Shown here piece by piece: positions 37,621-47,182 of a stretch of DNA of 64,000 bases (positions are counted from its first letter, which is position 1; each line of letters begins with the position of its first letter). A model generated the notes under the pieces. The model saw nothing but the letters and a program-made list of their open reading frames with translations, did no database searches and was not told the DNA's origin. Source of the stretch: Ensifer sp. PDNC004 (GTDB lineage: Bacteria; Pseudomonadota; Alphaproteobacteria; Rhizobiales; Rhizobiaceae); the NCBI RefSeq assembly GCF_016919405.1, contig NZ_CP070353.1, forward strand, positions 2,666,001 through 2,730,000. The letters are read 5' to 3'. The position numbers were made by a program, and so were the translations under genes.

Positions 37621-39126
37621 TCAACCCGGAAGGCCGGCCTTGTGGAAGCCGTCGACGAAGTGCGCCAGCGTCGCTGCGTCACGAAACGGCTCGGTCGTCG
37701 CCCAGAAACCGGTCGTAAAATGCGGGTTGGCGACAAGGAACAGGTCGACCTCGGCGCGCGCCTCGTCGAACCGCCCCAATTGCGCGAGGCTCGCCGCCAG
37801 GAAGCGACGGGAGCTGGTACGGTAGGTCTCATCCTTGCGCAAAGTCTCGACCGCGGCTTCGTAGTCTCCGGCCGCATACTGCGCCTGGCCGAGGGTCAGA
37901 TAGTACCAGCTTGCCGGATAGGGGTTCAGCCGGAACGCCTTGCGAATGTGTTCCAGCCCTTCCTCGACCCGGCCCGCCAGCACCGTGATGTCGGACAATG
38001 TCGCCCAGGTGTCGGCTTCGTTCGGGTCAAGCTCGATGGCCCTGGCAAACTCGGCGTCGGCCTCGGCGAAGTTGCGCTCGTAGGCAAGCAGGTTGGCCAG
38101 CACCCAGCGGCAGCCGGCGTCGCTGGGATCGATCGCGACGGCTTTGCGCGCCAATTCCAGAGCGATGCTGCGGGTCGGCTCGATCGGCGCGCCCCAGTGC
38201 ACCCACCCCATCCAGTGGTTCATGGCGAGCCAGCGATAGGCCTCGGCATAATCAGGGTCGAGCGAAACGGCACGGGTGAGCATCAGATGCGCTTCCCGGG
38301 CGGTCTGCGGCGAATCGTCGATCAACTTGCGCGCCCGCACGCAGAGATCGTAGGCCTCGAGGCTCCTAGGGCGATTGCGTGACGGCGGGGTGCGCAGCCG
38401 GCCAAGCAGCGCCTCGACGATCTTCGCCGTCACCTCGTCCTGAACGGCAAAGATGTCTTTCAGATTGCGATCGAAGCGCTCGGCCCACAGGTGCTCTCCA
38501 CTCAGCGCATCGACCAACTGGGCATTGATGCGCACGCGTCCGGAGGCGCGCCGTGCGCTTCCTTCCAAGAGGTAGCGCACGCCGAGGTCTTCCGCGATCG
38601 CGCGCACGTCCATCGCCCTTCCCTTGTAGGCAAAGGTGGAGTTGCGGGCGATGACGAACAGGCCACCGCTCCGGGAGAGATCAGTGATCAGGTCTTCCGT
38701 CAGCCCGTCCGCAAAGGCATCCTGATCGGGATCGTTGCTGAGATTGACGAAGGGCAACACCGCGATCGACGGCCGGCTCGGCAACGGCAACGGCTTTCGC
38801 CCGCCCGCCAACCGCTCGATATTGCCCATGAAACGGTAGCCGATGCGCGGAACCGTTGAAATCCACTCGCCGCCGTCGGCAGCCCGGCCGAGCAGCTTCC
38901 TGAGCTGTGCGATCTGTACGGTGAGATTGCCTTCCTCGACGGCCGTGCCCGGCCAGGCGGCGTCCATCAGCTCGGTCTTGGCAAGGATTTCACCTGGCCG
39001 TTCCACGAGCGCCGCAAGCAACTTCACGCCGCGATGCCCGACTGCAACCGGATCATCGTTCCGCAGGAGCGTTCCCGCACCCGGATCAAGCACGAATGGA
39101 CCAAAGGCAAACCGCGTATCCTGCAT
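37621..39126 (-). CDS. Winged-helix regulator with TolB-like and TPR domains (CadC-like)
   Basis: A 501-residue protein. The N-terminal OmpR/ToxR-type winged helix spans ~5-100 (VGHRGVKLLAALVERPGEIL, LTVQIAQLRKLLGRAADGG, ISTVPRIGYRFMG). A TolB-like domain follows (~115-245; SIAVLPFVNLSNDPDQDAFA, GVRYLLEGSARRASGRVRIN). TPR helices run from ~270 to 480. No membrane segment is present, so it is a soluble regulator, as in many rhizobial adenylate-cyclase-linked proteins that share this layout. ATG 39126 (MQDTRFAFGPF) is chosen. It is divergent from DUF1127-MFS, with operator-like repeats between. Confidence 0.8.
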   Translation of the reverse strand: MQDTRFAFGPFVLDPGAGTLLRNDDPVAVGHRGVKLLAALVERPGEILAKTELMDAAWPGTAVEEGNLTVQIAQLRKLLGRAADGGEWISTVPRIGYRFMGNIERLAGGRKPLPLPSRPSIAVLPFVNLSNDPDQDAFADGLTEDLITDLSRSGGLFVIARNSTFAYKGRAMDVRAIAEDLGVRYLLEGSARRASGRVRINAQLVDALSGEHLWAERFDRNLKDIFAVQDEVTAKIVEALLGRLRTPPSRNRPRSLEAYDLCVRARKLIDDSPQTAREAHLMLTRAVSLDPDYAEAYRWLAMNHWMGWVHWGAPIEPTRSIALELARKAVAIDPSDAGCRWVLANLLAYERNFAEADAEFARAIELDPNEADTWATLSDITVLAGRVEEGLEHIRKAFRLNPYPASWYYLTLGQAQYAAGDYEAAVETLRKDETYRTSSRRFLAASLAQLGRFDEARAEVDLFLVANPHFTTGFWATTEPFRDAATLAHFVDGFHKAGLPG

Positions 39127-39144
39127 GCGGCGATCTATAGCCCG

Positions 39145-39173
39145 TTTGGAAGTTTTTGAGAACTTTTTGGAAG
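39145..39173. promoter_or_regulatory. Repeat cluster, candidate operator of the winged-helix regulator
   Basis: TTTGGAAG occurs at 39145-39152 and 39166-39173, a 21-bp period (two helical turns). In between, AAGTT (39150-39154) and AACTT (39161-39165) form an inverted repeat. It lies 19 bases before the regulator start. Direct repeats suit OmpR-type winged helices; binding is inference. Confidence 0.45.
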
Positions 39174-39265
39174 GGCTTAAGTACGGCGTCGATCCTATTT
39201 CGCAGAATCCAACCTCCTTCAGATCGAGGATCTCCGGATCCCTCAAAGCCGATAGCGAGGTTGTC

Positions 39266-39517
39266 ATGAACAACGCCCCCTTTTCTCCCATCGTTTCCCC
39301 TCAGCCAGCGGCGCCAAAGACGCGGGGGAGCCCGACGCGTTCGCTTTACCCTGTCGAGACGCTGAGACGGATGGTCGCCGCCTGGCGTGAACGGAACCAA
39401 TTTCACGTCGAGCTCGAGCGAAAGCTCAAGGGCGATCCACATCTGATCGACGATATCGGCCTGACGCGACGCCAGGTCGAGGAGGAGCTGGCCAGACCCT
39501 TCTGGCAAGTGCTTTAA
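39266..39517 (+). CDS. DUF1127 small protein
   Basis: An 83-residue protein ending in the ~40-residue DUF1127 (YjiS-like) motif: LRRMVAAWRERNQFHVELER and HLIDDIGLTRRQVEEELARP. In rhizobia and relatives such proteins bind RNA or affect phosphate and stress physiology; the role here is unknown. ATG 39266 (MNNAPFSPIVSP) has GAGG 6 bases upstream. It is the first gene of a rightward pair with the MFS gene, 13 bases apart. Confidence 0.78.
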   Translation: MNNAPFSPIVSPQPAAPKTRGSPTRSLYPVETLRRMVAAWRERNQFHVELERKLKGDPHLIDDIGLTRRQVEEELARPFWQVL

Positions 39518-39530
39518 GGTGACCCGCGCA

Positions 39531-40730
39531 ATGACATCGGACCAGCAGCCACCACCGGCGCCGCTCCTTGGCGAGGCGATCACAACGCTCCGGGAAGATC
39601 GGACCCCATGGGCGGCGATGGCGGGCATCATCGCGACGGTCACCGTCTTTGCGGTGGCGCAGGGGCTCACCTATCCGCTGCTCAGCTTCATCCTGGAGCG
39701 GCAGCGGACGGAACCTGCCCTCATCGGCCTGTCGGCGGCCATGACGCCGCTTGGGTTCATCCTGTCGGCGCCTCTGATCCCGATGCTTTCACGGCGGCTG
39801 GGCGGTGCCCGGCTCGCGGTCCTGTGTTCGGTGCTGGCCGCCAGCACGCTTGCCGCCATTGCCTGGACCGCCGACGTCTGGGCCTGGATGCCACTGCGCT
39901 TTCTGCTGGGCGTCTTCGCCAATCCGCTATCCGTGATCAGCGAGACCTGGCTGGTGGCGATTACGCCCGCGTCCCGCCGGGGCCGCATCATGGGTCTCTA
40001 TTCCTCCGTCGTTTCGGCCGGCTTCGCCATCGGGCCGCTGTCGCTCGGTCTGGTCGGAACGGCCGGCTGGTCCCCATTCCTGATCGGCATCGTGGCTTTC
40101 CTCGCCTGCGGCCTGATCCTGCTCGCTTTGGTGTCGCGCCTGCCGGAGATGCCACAGAATGGGGAGGCGACTTCGGTCGCCGGCTTTTTCGCGCTGGCGC
40201 CGTTGCTGCTGTTTGCGGTCGCGACGGCTGCGGCCTTCGAGCAGACCCTGCTTTCGCTGCTTGCGGTCTATGGCGCAGCGCTTGGCAGCGACGAGGCGCG
40301 CGTCGCGCCGCTCATCACCTGCTTCATTGCCGGCAATGCGTCGCTGCAGGTCCTGCTCGGACGGCTCTCCGAACGCAGGGGATCGAGGCGGACCATGCTG
40401 TTCTGCGTGCTTTCATCCCTGGCCGGGTGCCTGCTGCTGCCATGGCTGTTCGACAGCTGGCTCATCTGGCCGCTCGTTTTTGTCTGGGGCGGGGTGACGT
40501 TCGGGATCTATACCCTGTCGCTGATCCAGCTCGGCGAGCGCTTCGGCGGTCGGGCCTTGATCGCCGGCAATGCCGCCTTTGCCTTCGCCTGGGGCCTTGG
40601 CGGCATGGTCGGCTCGCCGGCAACGGGACTTGCCATGCAAGTGACCGGACACCACGGCCTGCCGCTGTCCCTCGGCCTGCTCTGCGCCGCCCTCGCTGGG
40701 CTGTTGATCGTCAAGGAACGCCGCAGCTGA
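39531..40730 (+). CDS. MFS transporter
   Basis: A 399-residue major facilitator with about 12 hydrophobic segments. The A-loop reads APLIPMLSRRLGGARLAVLC, TM4 holds RFLLGVFANPLSVISETWL, and the second-half loop is LLGRLSERRGSRRTM. It resembles the permease at 4285 in the way TM4-5 reads, but the two are only distantly alike. The substrate is unknown. ATG 39531 has AAGG ~11 bases upstream; GTG 39519 is an alternative. It probably forms an operon with the DUF1127 gene under the divergent winged-helix regulator. Confidence 0.8.
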   Translation: MTSDQQPPPAPLLGEAITTLREDRTPWAAMAGIIATVTVFAVAQGLTYPLLSFILERQRTEPALIGLSAAMTPLGFILSAPLIPMLSRRLGGARLAVLCSVLAASTLAAIAWTADVWAWMPLRFLLGVFANPLSVISETWLVAITPASRRGRIMGLYSSVVSAGFAIGPLSLGLVGTAGWSPFLIGIVAFLACGLILLALVSRLPEMPQNGEATSVAGFFALAPLLLFAVATAAAFEQTLLSLLAVYGAALGSDEARVAPLITCFIAGNASLQVLLGRLSERRGSRRTMLFCVLSSLAGCLLLPWLFDSWLIWPLVFVWGGVTFGIYTLSLIQLGERFGGRALIAGNAAFAFAWGLGGMVGSPATGLAMQVTGHHGLPLSLGLLCAALAGLLIVKERRS

Positions 40731-40763
40731 CGGACCCGGTCCGCCTGCTTTCTGCCGGCTGCC

Positions 40764-40985
40764 TCAAACCAGGATGAAGAGCACGAGCAAGGCCACGATG
40801 ACCGCCACTACGACGAAACCCGTATGGGTTCGGCGTGCCGGGTCAAGCGGCGAACGGTAGAGGCTCTGCAGGAACGACATGGGCACCTCGGAGGTCGCGC
40901 CATGTCCCTCGCCCTGCTTGATGTCCTTGGCGATAGCTTCGGCCGCATCCTCGCTCAAGGGCGGCCTGTTTACTCCCGACGTCAT
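40764..40985 (-). CDS. Small membrane protein of unknown function
   Basis: A 73-residue protein that I do not recognise. The first ~50 residues are polar (SGVNRPPLSEDAAEAIAKDI, SFLQSLYRSPLDPARRTHTG). The C-terminus is one hydrophobic helix (FVVVAVIVALLVLFILV) that reaches the end, a tail-anchor-like layout. ATG 40985 has GGAGG 9 bases upstream, which rules out the ATG at 40994. It is convergent with the MFS gene. Confidence 0.6.
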   Translation of the reverse strand: MTSGVNRPPLSEDAAEAIAKDIKQGEGHGATSEVPMSFLQSLYRSPLDPARRTHTGFVVVAVIVALLVLFILV

Positions 40986-41075
40986 GGATCTCATCCTCCG
41001 GCAGCAAAACCGGGCACATGGTGAGCCGGATCTGCGGCGAAGGCAACGGGCAAAGTCTGGCGTGCGGCCAGATGC

Positions 41076-41104
41076 AAAAAAGCCGGGTCATCCGCCCGGC
41101 TTTT
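41076..41104 (-). terminator. Terminator after the RsmC-like gene
   Basis: AAAAGCCGGG (41078-41087), 7-base loop, CCCGGCTTTT (41095-41104). On the minus strand six Ts follow the stem. It lies 36 bases past the methyltransferase stop. Confidence 0.8.
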
Positions 41105-41140
41105 CCATTCTCGGTTCGTGCAAAATGGGCCCTACTGGGC

Positions 41141-42172
41141 CTAGCGCTTGGCCCAGAGCACCTTGAAACGGGCGTTGCGGCAGGTCTCGCCATATTCCTT
41201 GGAATTTTCGGCCAGCACCTGCTCATAGGGCAGGCCGCGATTGGCGACCATCATCAGCTTGCCACCCTGCTTCAGCGCCTTCAGCGCCGTCTTGATGATG
41301 GCGACGCCGAGCGCCGGCTCAGCCGCGTGGCCCTCATGGAAGGGCGGGTTCATGACGATGAGGTCGTACTTGTCGCGCGGCTCTTCGCTCGTCAGGTCGA
41401 ACCAGTAGAAGCGCGCCGGCATGCGCGGCGCGTTCGCCATCATGTTGACGCGGGCCGCCTCGAGCGCCTCGTGATCGGCCTCGAAGAGATCGACCCCCTT
41501 GGTGCCCGGCGACGCTTCAGCGAGCTTGGCTGCGAGATAGCCCCAGCCGGCGCCGAAATCGGCGGCGTGGCCGTGGAAATCGATCGGCAGACGCGAGGCC
41601 AGCAGTTCGGAGCCGGCATCGATGCGGTCATGCGAGAACATGCCGGGCGATGCCTCGAACAGGCCATCGACGCGCACCGGCACCTTGGCGAGCTTCTGTA
41701 CGGCGTCGGTGACATCTTCCGGACGGGTGAACCAGAAGGCGACGCCGTGGTATTTCGGCAGATGGTCGCCGTCCCATTCGAACTTGGCGATGCGCTTCTT
41801 CAGCGACTGGATGCCATCTTCCTTGCCGCCGGCAACGACGATCAGGCCGCCTTCGCGCGTGCGCTTCAGCGCCTCGGCGATCCGGTCTTCGTTCTCGCCC
41901 TTGTGCTTGCCGCACAGGATCAGCGTGACGTCGTAGTCCTCGCCGGTGATTTCAGGCGCCACGTCGGCACGGGCGGCCTCCAGGGCGCGATAGAGCGGCC
42001 GCAGCGGCTGTACGGCAGTGATCGACGCCTCGAAGCCCTGGGGCAGCCTGTAGCCCGCTTCCGCGCCAAGGAACAGCACGCGCTCGCCCGCGCCCGGCGG
42101 GTCGATCACGCCGCTGTCGAACGGGTAAAACAGGGTCTTCAACGAATCTCGGCTCATCGGTCTATCCGTCAT
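41141..42172 (-). CDS. RsmC/RlmG-like rRNA (guanine-N2) methyltransferase
   Basis: A 343-residue protein with the two-part build of RsmC. The N-terminal degenerate methyltransferase domain (~20-165; SITAVQPLRPLYRALEAARA, VTLILCGKHKGENEDRIAEA) precedes the active domain (~175-340). The SAM site is AADFGAGWGYLAAKLAEAS, and the catalytic IVMNPPFHEGHAAEPALG carries NPPF. It should methylate a guanine in rRNA (G1207 of 16S in E. coli); the exact target here is inference. ATG 42172 (MTDRPMSRDSLK) or ATG 42157 is possible. It lies 66 bases downstream of pnp. Confidence 0.83.
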   Translation of the reverse strand: MTDRPMSRDSLKTLFYPFDSGVIDPPGAGERVLFLGAEAGYRLPQGFEASITAVQPLRPLYRALEAARADVAPEITGEDYDVTLILCGKHKGENEDRIAEALKRTREGGLIVVAGGKEDGIQSLKKRIAKFEWDGDHLPKYHGVAFWFTRPEDVTDAVQKLAKVPVRVDGLFEASPGMFSHDRIDAGSELLASRLPIDFHGHAADFGAGWGYLAAKLAEASPGTKGVDLFEADHEALEAARVNMMANAPRMPARFYWFDLTSEEPRDKYDLIVMNPPFHEGHAAEPALGVAIIKTALKALKQGGKLMMVANRGLPYEQVLAENSKEYGETCRNARFKVLWAKR

Positions 42173-42238
42173 CTTCTTACAAGAAAGGGGCGCGGAGCGA
42201 ACCGCCCCGCGCCCCGAATGCATTCGGGTGAAGCGCGC

Positions 42239-44389
42239 TTATTCAGCGGCTTCGCCGTCGCCCTTCTTCTCGGACTTCTCGGCAGCGATTTCCTTGCCGG
42301 TGGCCTGGTCGACGACCTTCATCGACAGGCGAACCTTGCCGCGCTCGTCGAAGCCCATGAGCTTGACCCAGACCTTGTCGCCTTCCTTGACGACGTCGGT
42401 CGTCTTGGCGACGCGCTCGGAAGCGAGCTGCGAGATGTGGACGAGGCCGTCACGGGCGCCGAAGAAGTTGACGAAGGCGCCGAAGTCGGCGGTCTTCACA
42501 ACGGTGCCTTCGTAGATCTGGCCGACTTCCGGCTCGGCAACGATCGAGTGGATCCACTTGCGGGCCGCTTCGATTTCCTTGCCCGACGAAGAGGCGATCT
42601 TCACGGTGCCATCGTCTTCGATGTTGATCTTGGCGCCGGTCTTTTCGACGATTTCGCGGATGACCTTGCCGCCCGAACCGATGACTTCGCGGATCTTGTC
42701 GACCGGGATGTTCATGACTTCGATGCGCGGGGCGAATTCGCCGAGCTGGCCACGGCTTTCGGAGATGGCCTTAGCCATTTCGCCGAGGATGTGGAGACGG
42801 CCGCCCTTGGCCTGGTTGAGCGCGATGCCCATGATCTCTTCGGTGATGCCCTCGATCTTGATGTCCATCTGGAGCGAGGTGATACCGGCGTCGGTACCAG
42901 CGACCTTGAAGTCCATGTCGCCGAGGTGGTCTTCGTCGCCGAGGATGTCGGAGAGAACGGCGAAGCGCTCATCTTCCTTGATCAGGCCCATGGCGATACC
43001 GGCAACCGGCTTTGCAAGCGGAACGCCAGCGTCCATGAGGGCGAGCGAGGTGCCGCAGACGGTAGCCATCGAGGACGAGCCGTTCGATTCGGTGATCTCG
43101 GAAACGACGCGCAGCGTGTAGGGGAACTGCTCGGCTTCCGGCAGCATCGGGCGGATAGCGCGCCATGCGAGCTTGCCGTGACCGATTTCGCGACGGCCCG
43201 GCGAGCCCATGCGACCGGTTTCGCCGACCGAGTAGGGCGGGAAGTTGTAGTGCAGCATGAAGCGTTCTTTGTACATGCCGGTCAGGCTGTCGACGTACTG
43301 TTCGTCTTCGCCGGTGCCGAGCGTGGCAACGACGATCGCCTGCGTCTCACCGCGGGTGAACAGGGCCGAACCGTGGGTGCGCGGCAGAAGGCCGACTTCG
43401 GAAACGATCGCCCGAACGGTTTCCAGATCGCGGCCGTCGATGCGGCTCTTGGTGTCGAGGATGTTCCAGCGAACGATCTTGGCTTGCAGGTGCTTGAAGA
43501 CGGCGCCGATGACTTCGGCAGTGTGCTTCGGCTCGGCGCCTTCCGGGAAGAAGTGTGCCTTCACCTTTGCCTTGACGGCGTCGACGGCAGCGTAGCGGGC
43601 AGCCTTCTCGGTGATCTTGTAGGCGTCGCGCAGTTCGGCTTCGGCCATGCCGAGCATTTCGGCTTCGAGCGCGGAATGATCTTCCGGCTGGAAGTCGCGC
43701 GGCTCCTTGGCGGCAACTTCAGCGAGCTTGATGATCGCGTCGATGACCGGCTGGAAACCCTTCTGGCCGAATACGACGGCGCCGAGCATGACGTCTTCCG
43801 CCAGTTCCTTGGCTTCCGATTCGACCATCAGCACCGCTTCCTGCGTGCCGGCGACGACGAGGTCGAGGGTCGATTCGTCCATCTCGTCGAGATGCGGGTT
43901 CAGCACGTACTGGCCATTGATGTAGCCGACGCGCGCGCCGCCGATCGGGCCCATGAACGGGACACCCGACAGCGTCAGCGCAGCAGAAGCGGCAACCATC
44001 GACAGGACGTCGGGGTTGTTTTCGAGGTCATGCTGCATGACCGTGACGACGACCTGGGTGTCGTTCTTGTAGCCCTCGGGGAACAGCGGGCGGATCGGGC
44101 GGTCGATCAGGCGCGAAACAAGCGTTTCGTTTTCGCTCGGACGGCCTTCGCGCTTGAAGTAGCCACCCGGGATCTTGCCGGCGGCGTAGGTCTTTTCCTG
44201 GTAGTTGACGGTCAGCGGGAAGAAGTCCTGGCCCGGCTTCGGCGCCTTGGCCGAAACGACGGTGGCGAGAACGACGGTTTCGCCGTAGGTGGCGAGAACG
44301 GCGCCGTCAGCCTGACGGGCGACCTTACCGGTTTCGAGCTTGAGCGGACGCCCAGCCCATTCGATTTCAACCTTGTGGGTATCGAACAT
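42239..44389 (-). CDS. pnp: Polyribonucleotide nucleotidyltransferase (PNPase)
   Basis: A 716-residue phosphorolytic 3'-5' exoribonuclease and degradosome component. Two RNase PH domains (~10-130, ~300-520) flank the helical domain. The catalytic second half has the [20 protein letters not shown] region and the [18 protein letters not shown] segment. The KH domain is [20 protein letters not shown] (~557), and the S1 domain is [20 protein letters not shown] (~635). The start [20 protein letters not shown] is typical of Rhizobiales. It is downstream of rpsO in the usual order. Confidence 0.97.
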   Translation of the reverse strand: MFDTHKVEIEWAGRPLKLETGKVARQADGAVLATYGETVVLATVVSAKAPKPGQDFFPLTVNYQEKTYAAGKIPGGYFKREGRPSENETLVSRLIDRPIRPLFPEGYKNDTQVVVTVMQHDLENNPDVLSMVAASAALTLSGVPFMGPIGGARVGYINGQYVLNPHLDEMDESTLDLVVAGTQEAVLMVESEAKELAEDVMLGAVVFGQKGFQPVIDAIIKLAEVAAKEPRDFQPEDHSALEAEMLGMAEAELRDAYKITEKAARYAAVDAVKAKVKAHFFPEGAEPKHTAEVIGAVFKHLQAKIVRWNILDTKSRIDGRDLETVRAIVSEVGLLPRTHGSALFTRGETQAIVVATLGTGEDEQYVDSLTGMYKERFMLHYNFPPYSVGETGRMGSPGRREIGHGKLAWRAIRPMLPEAEQFPYTLRVVSEITESNGSSSMATVCGTSLALMDAGVPLAKPVAGIAMGLIKEDERFAVLSDILGDEDHLGDMDFKVAGTDAGITSLQMDIKIEGITEEIMGIALNQAKGGRLHILGEMAKAISESRGQLGEFAPRIEVMNIPVDKIREVIGSGGKVIREIVEKTGAKINIEDDGTVKIASSSGKEIEAARKWIHSIVAEPEVGQIYEGTVVKTADFGAFVNFFGARDGLVHISQLASERVAKTTDVVKEGDKVWVKLMGFDERGKVRLSMKVVDQATGKEIAAEKSEKKGDGEAAE

Positions 44390-44703
44390 GTTCTGTCCTT
44401 CGTGTGCGGCGGACCTCTCCGCGGCTGTTGCAGCGCGGGCGGTCGAAGGGCCGCATGAAATGGCGCATCACGGGCAAGACAACGGGAGGCTTCACGCTTC
44501 AATCGGCTGGTTTCCGCTTTGCCCATTCACCCGCTTTGAAGCGGCGTTTCCGGCAAGCAGGGGCCGAAGCATCCTGCAATCCTGCCCCATGACGGGCCAT
44601 CGGTTGATCCGCGATACCGGCCCATCCGGCTCGCTGGACGCTCTCGTTTAGCCACGTTTCCTATGCGGCTGGAGAGTTTAATCGTCGAGCGTTCAACGCT
44701 CCA
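44390..44703. other. 314-bp gap between pnp and the rpsO terminator
   Basis: No gene seen; short open frames here have no ribosome-binding site or known domain. It should hold the pnp promoter and leader, where PNPase usually regulates its own message, but I found no clear long stem of the RNase III-site type. Confidence 0.5.
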
Positions 44704-44736
44704 TAAAAAAGCCGGCGGGCCGCAAAGACCCGCCGG
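44704..44736 (-). terminator. Terminator after rpsO
   Basis: CCGGCGGG (44712-44719), 9-base loop, CCCGCCGG (44729-44736). On the minus strand GC and six Ts follow. It makes rpsO and pnp at least partly separate transcripts. Confidence 0.88.
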
Positions 44737-44745
44737 ATAAGTCGC

Positions 44746-45015
44746 TTAGCGACGGATGCCCAGGGCACCGATCAGCTTGGTGTAGCGCGCTTCGTCTTTC
44801 TTCTTCAGATAGTCGAGGAGCGAACGACGGCTGGAAACCATCGCGAGCAGACCACGGCGGGAATGGTTATCCTTCTTGTGGCCCTTGAAGTGTTCGGTCA
44901 GGTTGTTGATCCGTTCCGTCAGGATAGCAACCTGGACTTCCGGAGAACCGGTGTCGCCTTCAACGGTTGCAAATTCCTTGATGAGCTGAGCCTTACGCTC
45001 TGCAGCAATCGACAT
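44746..45015 (-). CDS. rpsO: 30S ribosomal protein S15
   Basis: An 89-residue primary 16S-binding protein. The conserved helix pattern is clear: [40 protein letters not shown] and [23 protein letters not shown] 45015 ([11 protein letters not shown]) follows CGAAAGGATCATCCG. S15 commonly represses its own translation. A strong terminator follows. The 271-base gap upstream, toward the sensor kinase, should carry its promoter; no other gene is seen there. Confidence 0.97.
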   Translation of the reverse strand: MSIAAERKAQLIKEFATVEGDTGSPEVQVAILTERINNLTEHFKGHKKDNHSRRGLLAMVSSRRSLLDYLKKKDEARYTKLIGALGIRR

Positions 45016-45286
45016 CGGATGATCCTTTCGATTTCGAGGATTTAGGGACGCCGTCAGCCGGGATGTCGTCCAGCTGCGGCCGTGAATGCAACGGGCATTT
45101 AGCCTTTTGCTGGCGTGCCTATAAACGAATTGGATGAAAAAGGAAAGGGTCATGGACCGGCGCTCGCGAAGGCCGGCGGATGGCCTCAATAACCGGTCGG
45201 GCCCGGCTCCATCGGGGGCGATTTTATCCGGCCGCGATCGGCAGGTGTGCGGCTCGGATCGGCGGAGAAAACCCGCCGGCGGCCGG

Positions 45287-46999
45287 TCATGGCGCGTCGT
45301 CTTCGCCGGCCTGTCGCGGCACTGTGATCCGCCACTCGATACCGTCGGCATGCATCGTCCGCTCCAGCACCGCATTCAGGGCCATGCCGAGCATGCGTTC
45401 GAGCACGAGCGTGCCAAAACCCTTGCGGATCGGATCTGAGGGCTTGCCTGCGAGATTGGCCCCCTCCTCCCGCCAGCGAATGGCGATGCCCTCATCCTCC
45501 AGCGACCAGCTCAGCTTGACGACCCCGGTGGTATTGGCGAGCGCGCCGTATTTGGTGGCGTTAGTGGCGAGTTCGTGCAGAGCCATGCCGAGCGTCTGGG
45601 CGATCTGGGTCTCGAGCCGCAAAGGCGGGCCGGACAGGATCACCCGCCTCGGATCGTCAGGCGTGAACGGTTGCAGCTGGTTCTGGGCCAGTTCCCGAAA
45701 ATCGACCCCTTGGGCGGCATTGGCGATCATCAGGTCGGTGGAGCGGGCGAGCCCGGCGATGCGCTTGCGGAAACTGTCGGCGAAATCGGCGGCGCTCTCG
45801 GCCGAATAGACCGACTGGTTCAACATCGACTGGATCACCGTCAGCTGGTTCTTCGAGCGGTGCGCCACCTCGCGCATCAGGAACCGGATTTCGCTCTCCG
45901 CCTTGGTGCGCGCGGCTGCCGCCCGCGCCAGTGCCGCCGAAACCTGCTCGACCTCGGCGATCATGTGCGGGCGCGGCTCGATCCGCTCGCCGGCGCCAAG
46001 GCGGCGCGCATCCTGCGCCACGAGCTTCACACCCTGCGACAGGAGCCGCGCGATGGCCAGCGAACCGGCGATCGCGATGCCGGCAAAGATGATGCCACCG
46101 AGAGAAAGCCACAGGAACGACCAGACGGCGGGCGCATCGACGATCGAGCGCGGGGCCCAGGCGATGATCCGCCAGCCGGTGATCACCGAGAATTCGGTCG
46201 CCACCCGATATTCCGTGCCGTTCTCCTTGATGTTGCGAACGCCGATGCTGATCGCTGGGACCTTGTCGAGAAAGAACGGCTTGCCGGCCTTGACCGTCGC
46301 ATCCGAGGAGATGATGACCTTTCCCGCGCCGTCGACGAGGGCCGCGTTCCAGCCAGGCGTCAGCGTATCACGGTTAACGGCCTTGGCCATGTTCTCGGCG
46401 TTTTGCGTCAAGGCCAGCAGGTATTCCTCACCGGTCGAGAGTTTTGCCGGCAGATAGACGTTGAACACCCATTTTCCGGCGGTCTTGCCGAAGAAGACAT
46501 TGGAGACGAGCGGCGCGCCGTTGTTGGTGAAGGCGCGCTCGATGGAGTCCGGATCGGACCCCTTGCCGAGCTGGGTGCCGAAGGGAACGCGGGTGTTGAG
46601 CCGCTGCTCGTGCTTGCGATCGATGACGATCAGGTAGGAATCGGTCTGCGCCAGCGCTGTCGAGGCTCTCTCGTAAAAGGCCTGCAAATTGGTTTCCTCG
46701 ATCGCCCGCGAGGTCGAAAGCACCTTCAGCGTCGTCAGCATGCCCTCGATATCGCGCTCGACGATGCGCGTCACCGATCCGGTCGAGGCCTGCAGCAGCG
46801 AGGTGATAACCTGCTCCTGCGCATCGACGCTGCGCTTCAGCACAACAAGCGAAAAGATGAAGGCCGGAACGATGGCGACCAGCAGCAGCGACGTCAGATA
46901 GAAACTGAACGGGCGGGTCAGCCGATGGCGGGCGCGATCGACCATCGCCGCCAGGCGATTGCTTGCCCTGCGTTTTCCTTCCTCCGTCACACCGGTCAC
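45287..46999 (-). CDS. HWE-type sensor histidine kinase with periplasmic Cache domain
   Basis: About 570 residues. TM1 is [20 protein letters not shown], followed by a periplasmic dCache-like region (~50-275; [40 protein letters not shown]). TM2 is [20 protein letters not shown] and a HAMP-like linker follows. The kinase core is HisKA_2/HWE type: phospho-acceptor His in [21 protein letters not shown]-box [20 protein letters not shown], then [10 protein letters not shown] and [11 protein letters not shown]. No receiver domain or regulator gene is adjacent. GTG 46999 is chosen because AAGGGA lies 9 bases upstream; ATG 46945 ([11 protein letters not shown]) is a shorter option. Confidence 0.8.
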   Translation of the reverse strand: MTGVTEEGKRRASNRLAAMVDRARHRLTRPFSFYLTSLLLVAIVPAFIFSLVVLKRSVDAQEQVITSLLQASTGSVTRIVERDIEGMLTTLKVLSTSRAIEETNLQAFYERASTALAQTDSYLIVIDRKHEQRLNTRVPFGTQLGKGSDPDSIERAFTNNGAPLVSNVFFGKTAGKWVFNVYLPAKLSTGEEYLLALTQNAENMAKAVNRDTLTPGWNAALVDGAGKVIISSDATVKAGKPFFLDKVPAISIGVRNIKENGTEYRVATEFSVITGWRIIAWAPRSIVDAPAVWSFLWLSLGGIIFAGIAIAGSLAIARLLSQGVKLVAQDARRLGAGERIEPRPHMIAEVEQVSAALARAAAARTKAESEIRFLMREVAHRSKNQLTVIQSMLNQSVYSAESAADFADSFRKRIAGLARSTDLMIANAAQGVDFRELAQNQLQPFTPDDPRRVILSGPPLRLETQIAQTLGMALHELATNATKYGALANTTGVVKLSWSLEDEGIAIRWREEGANLAGKPSDPIRKGFGTLVLERMLGMALNAVLERTMHADGIEWRITVPRQAGEDDAP

Positions 47000-47182
47000 C
47001 TGCAACGTCCCTTTCCGTTCCCTGCCGGCGGCATCAACGCCTTGGGCGCACGTCGCCGCAAATGGCGCAACCGCCAAACGGCAACGAAACGCGATACGGA
47101 AACGGAATCACCTCGGATGGACTGGGAACCCATGCCGGGATCATGCGTCAAGGATCAAGCAAAGGCAAATGGTTCCGGGCGC

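Noticed and set aside
41018..44458. Very long open frame on the plus strand opposite pnp
   Set aside because: It mirrors the pnp codon pattern in the reverse strand, has no ribosome-binding site or known domain, and pnp is certain. High GC makes such antisense frames common; similar ones lie opposite rpsA, infB and truB.
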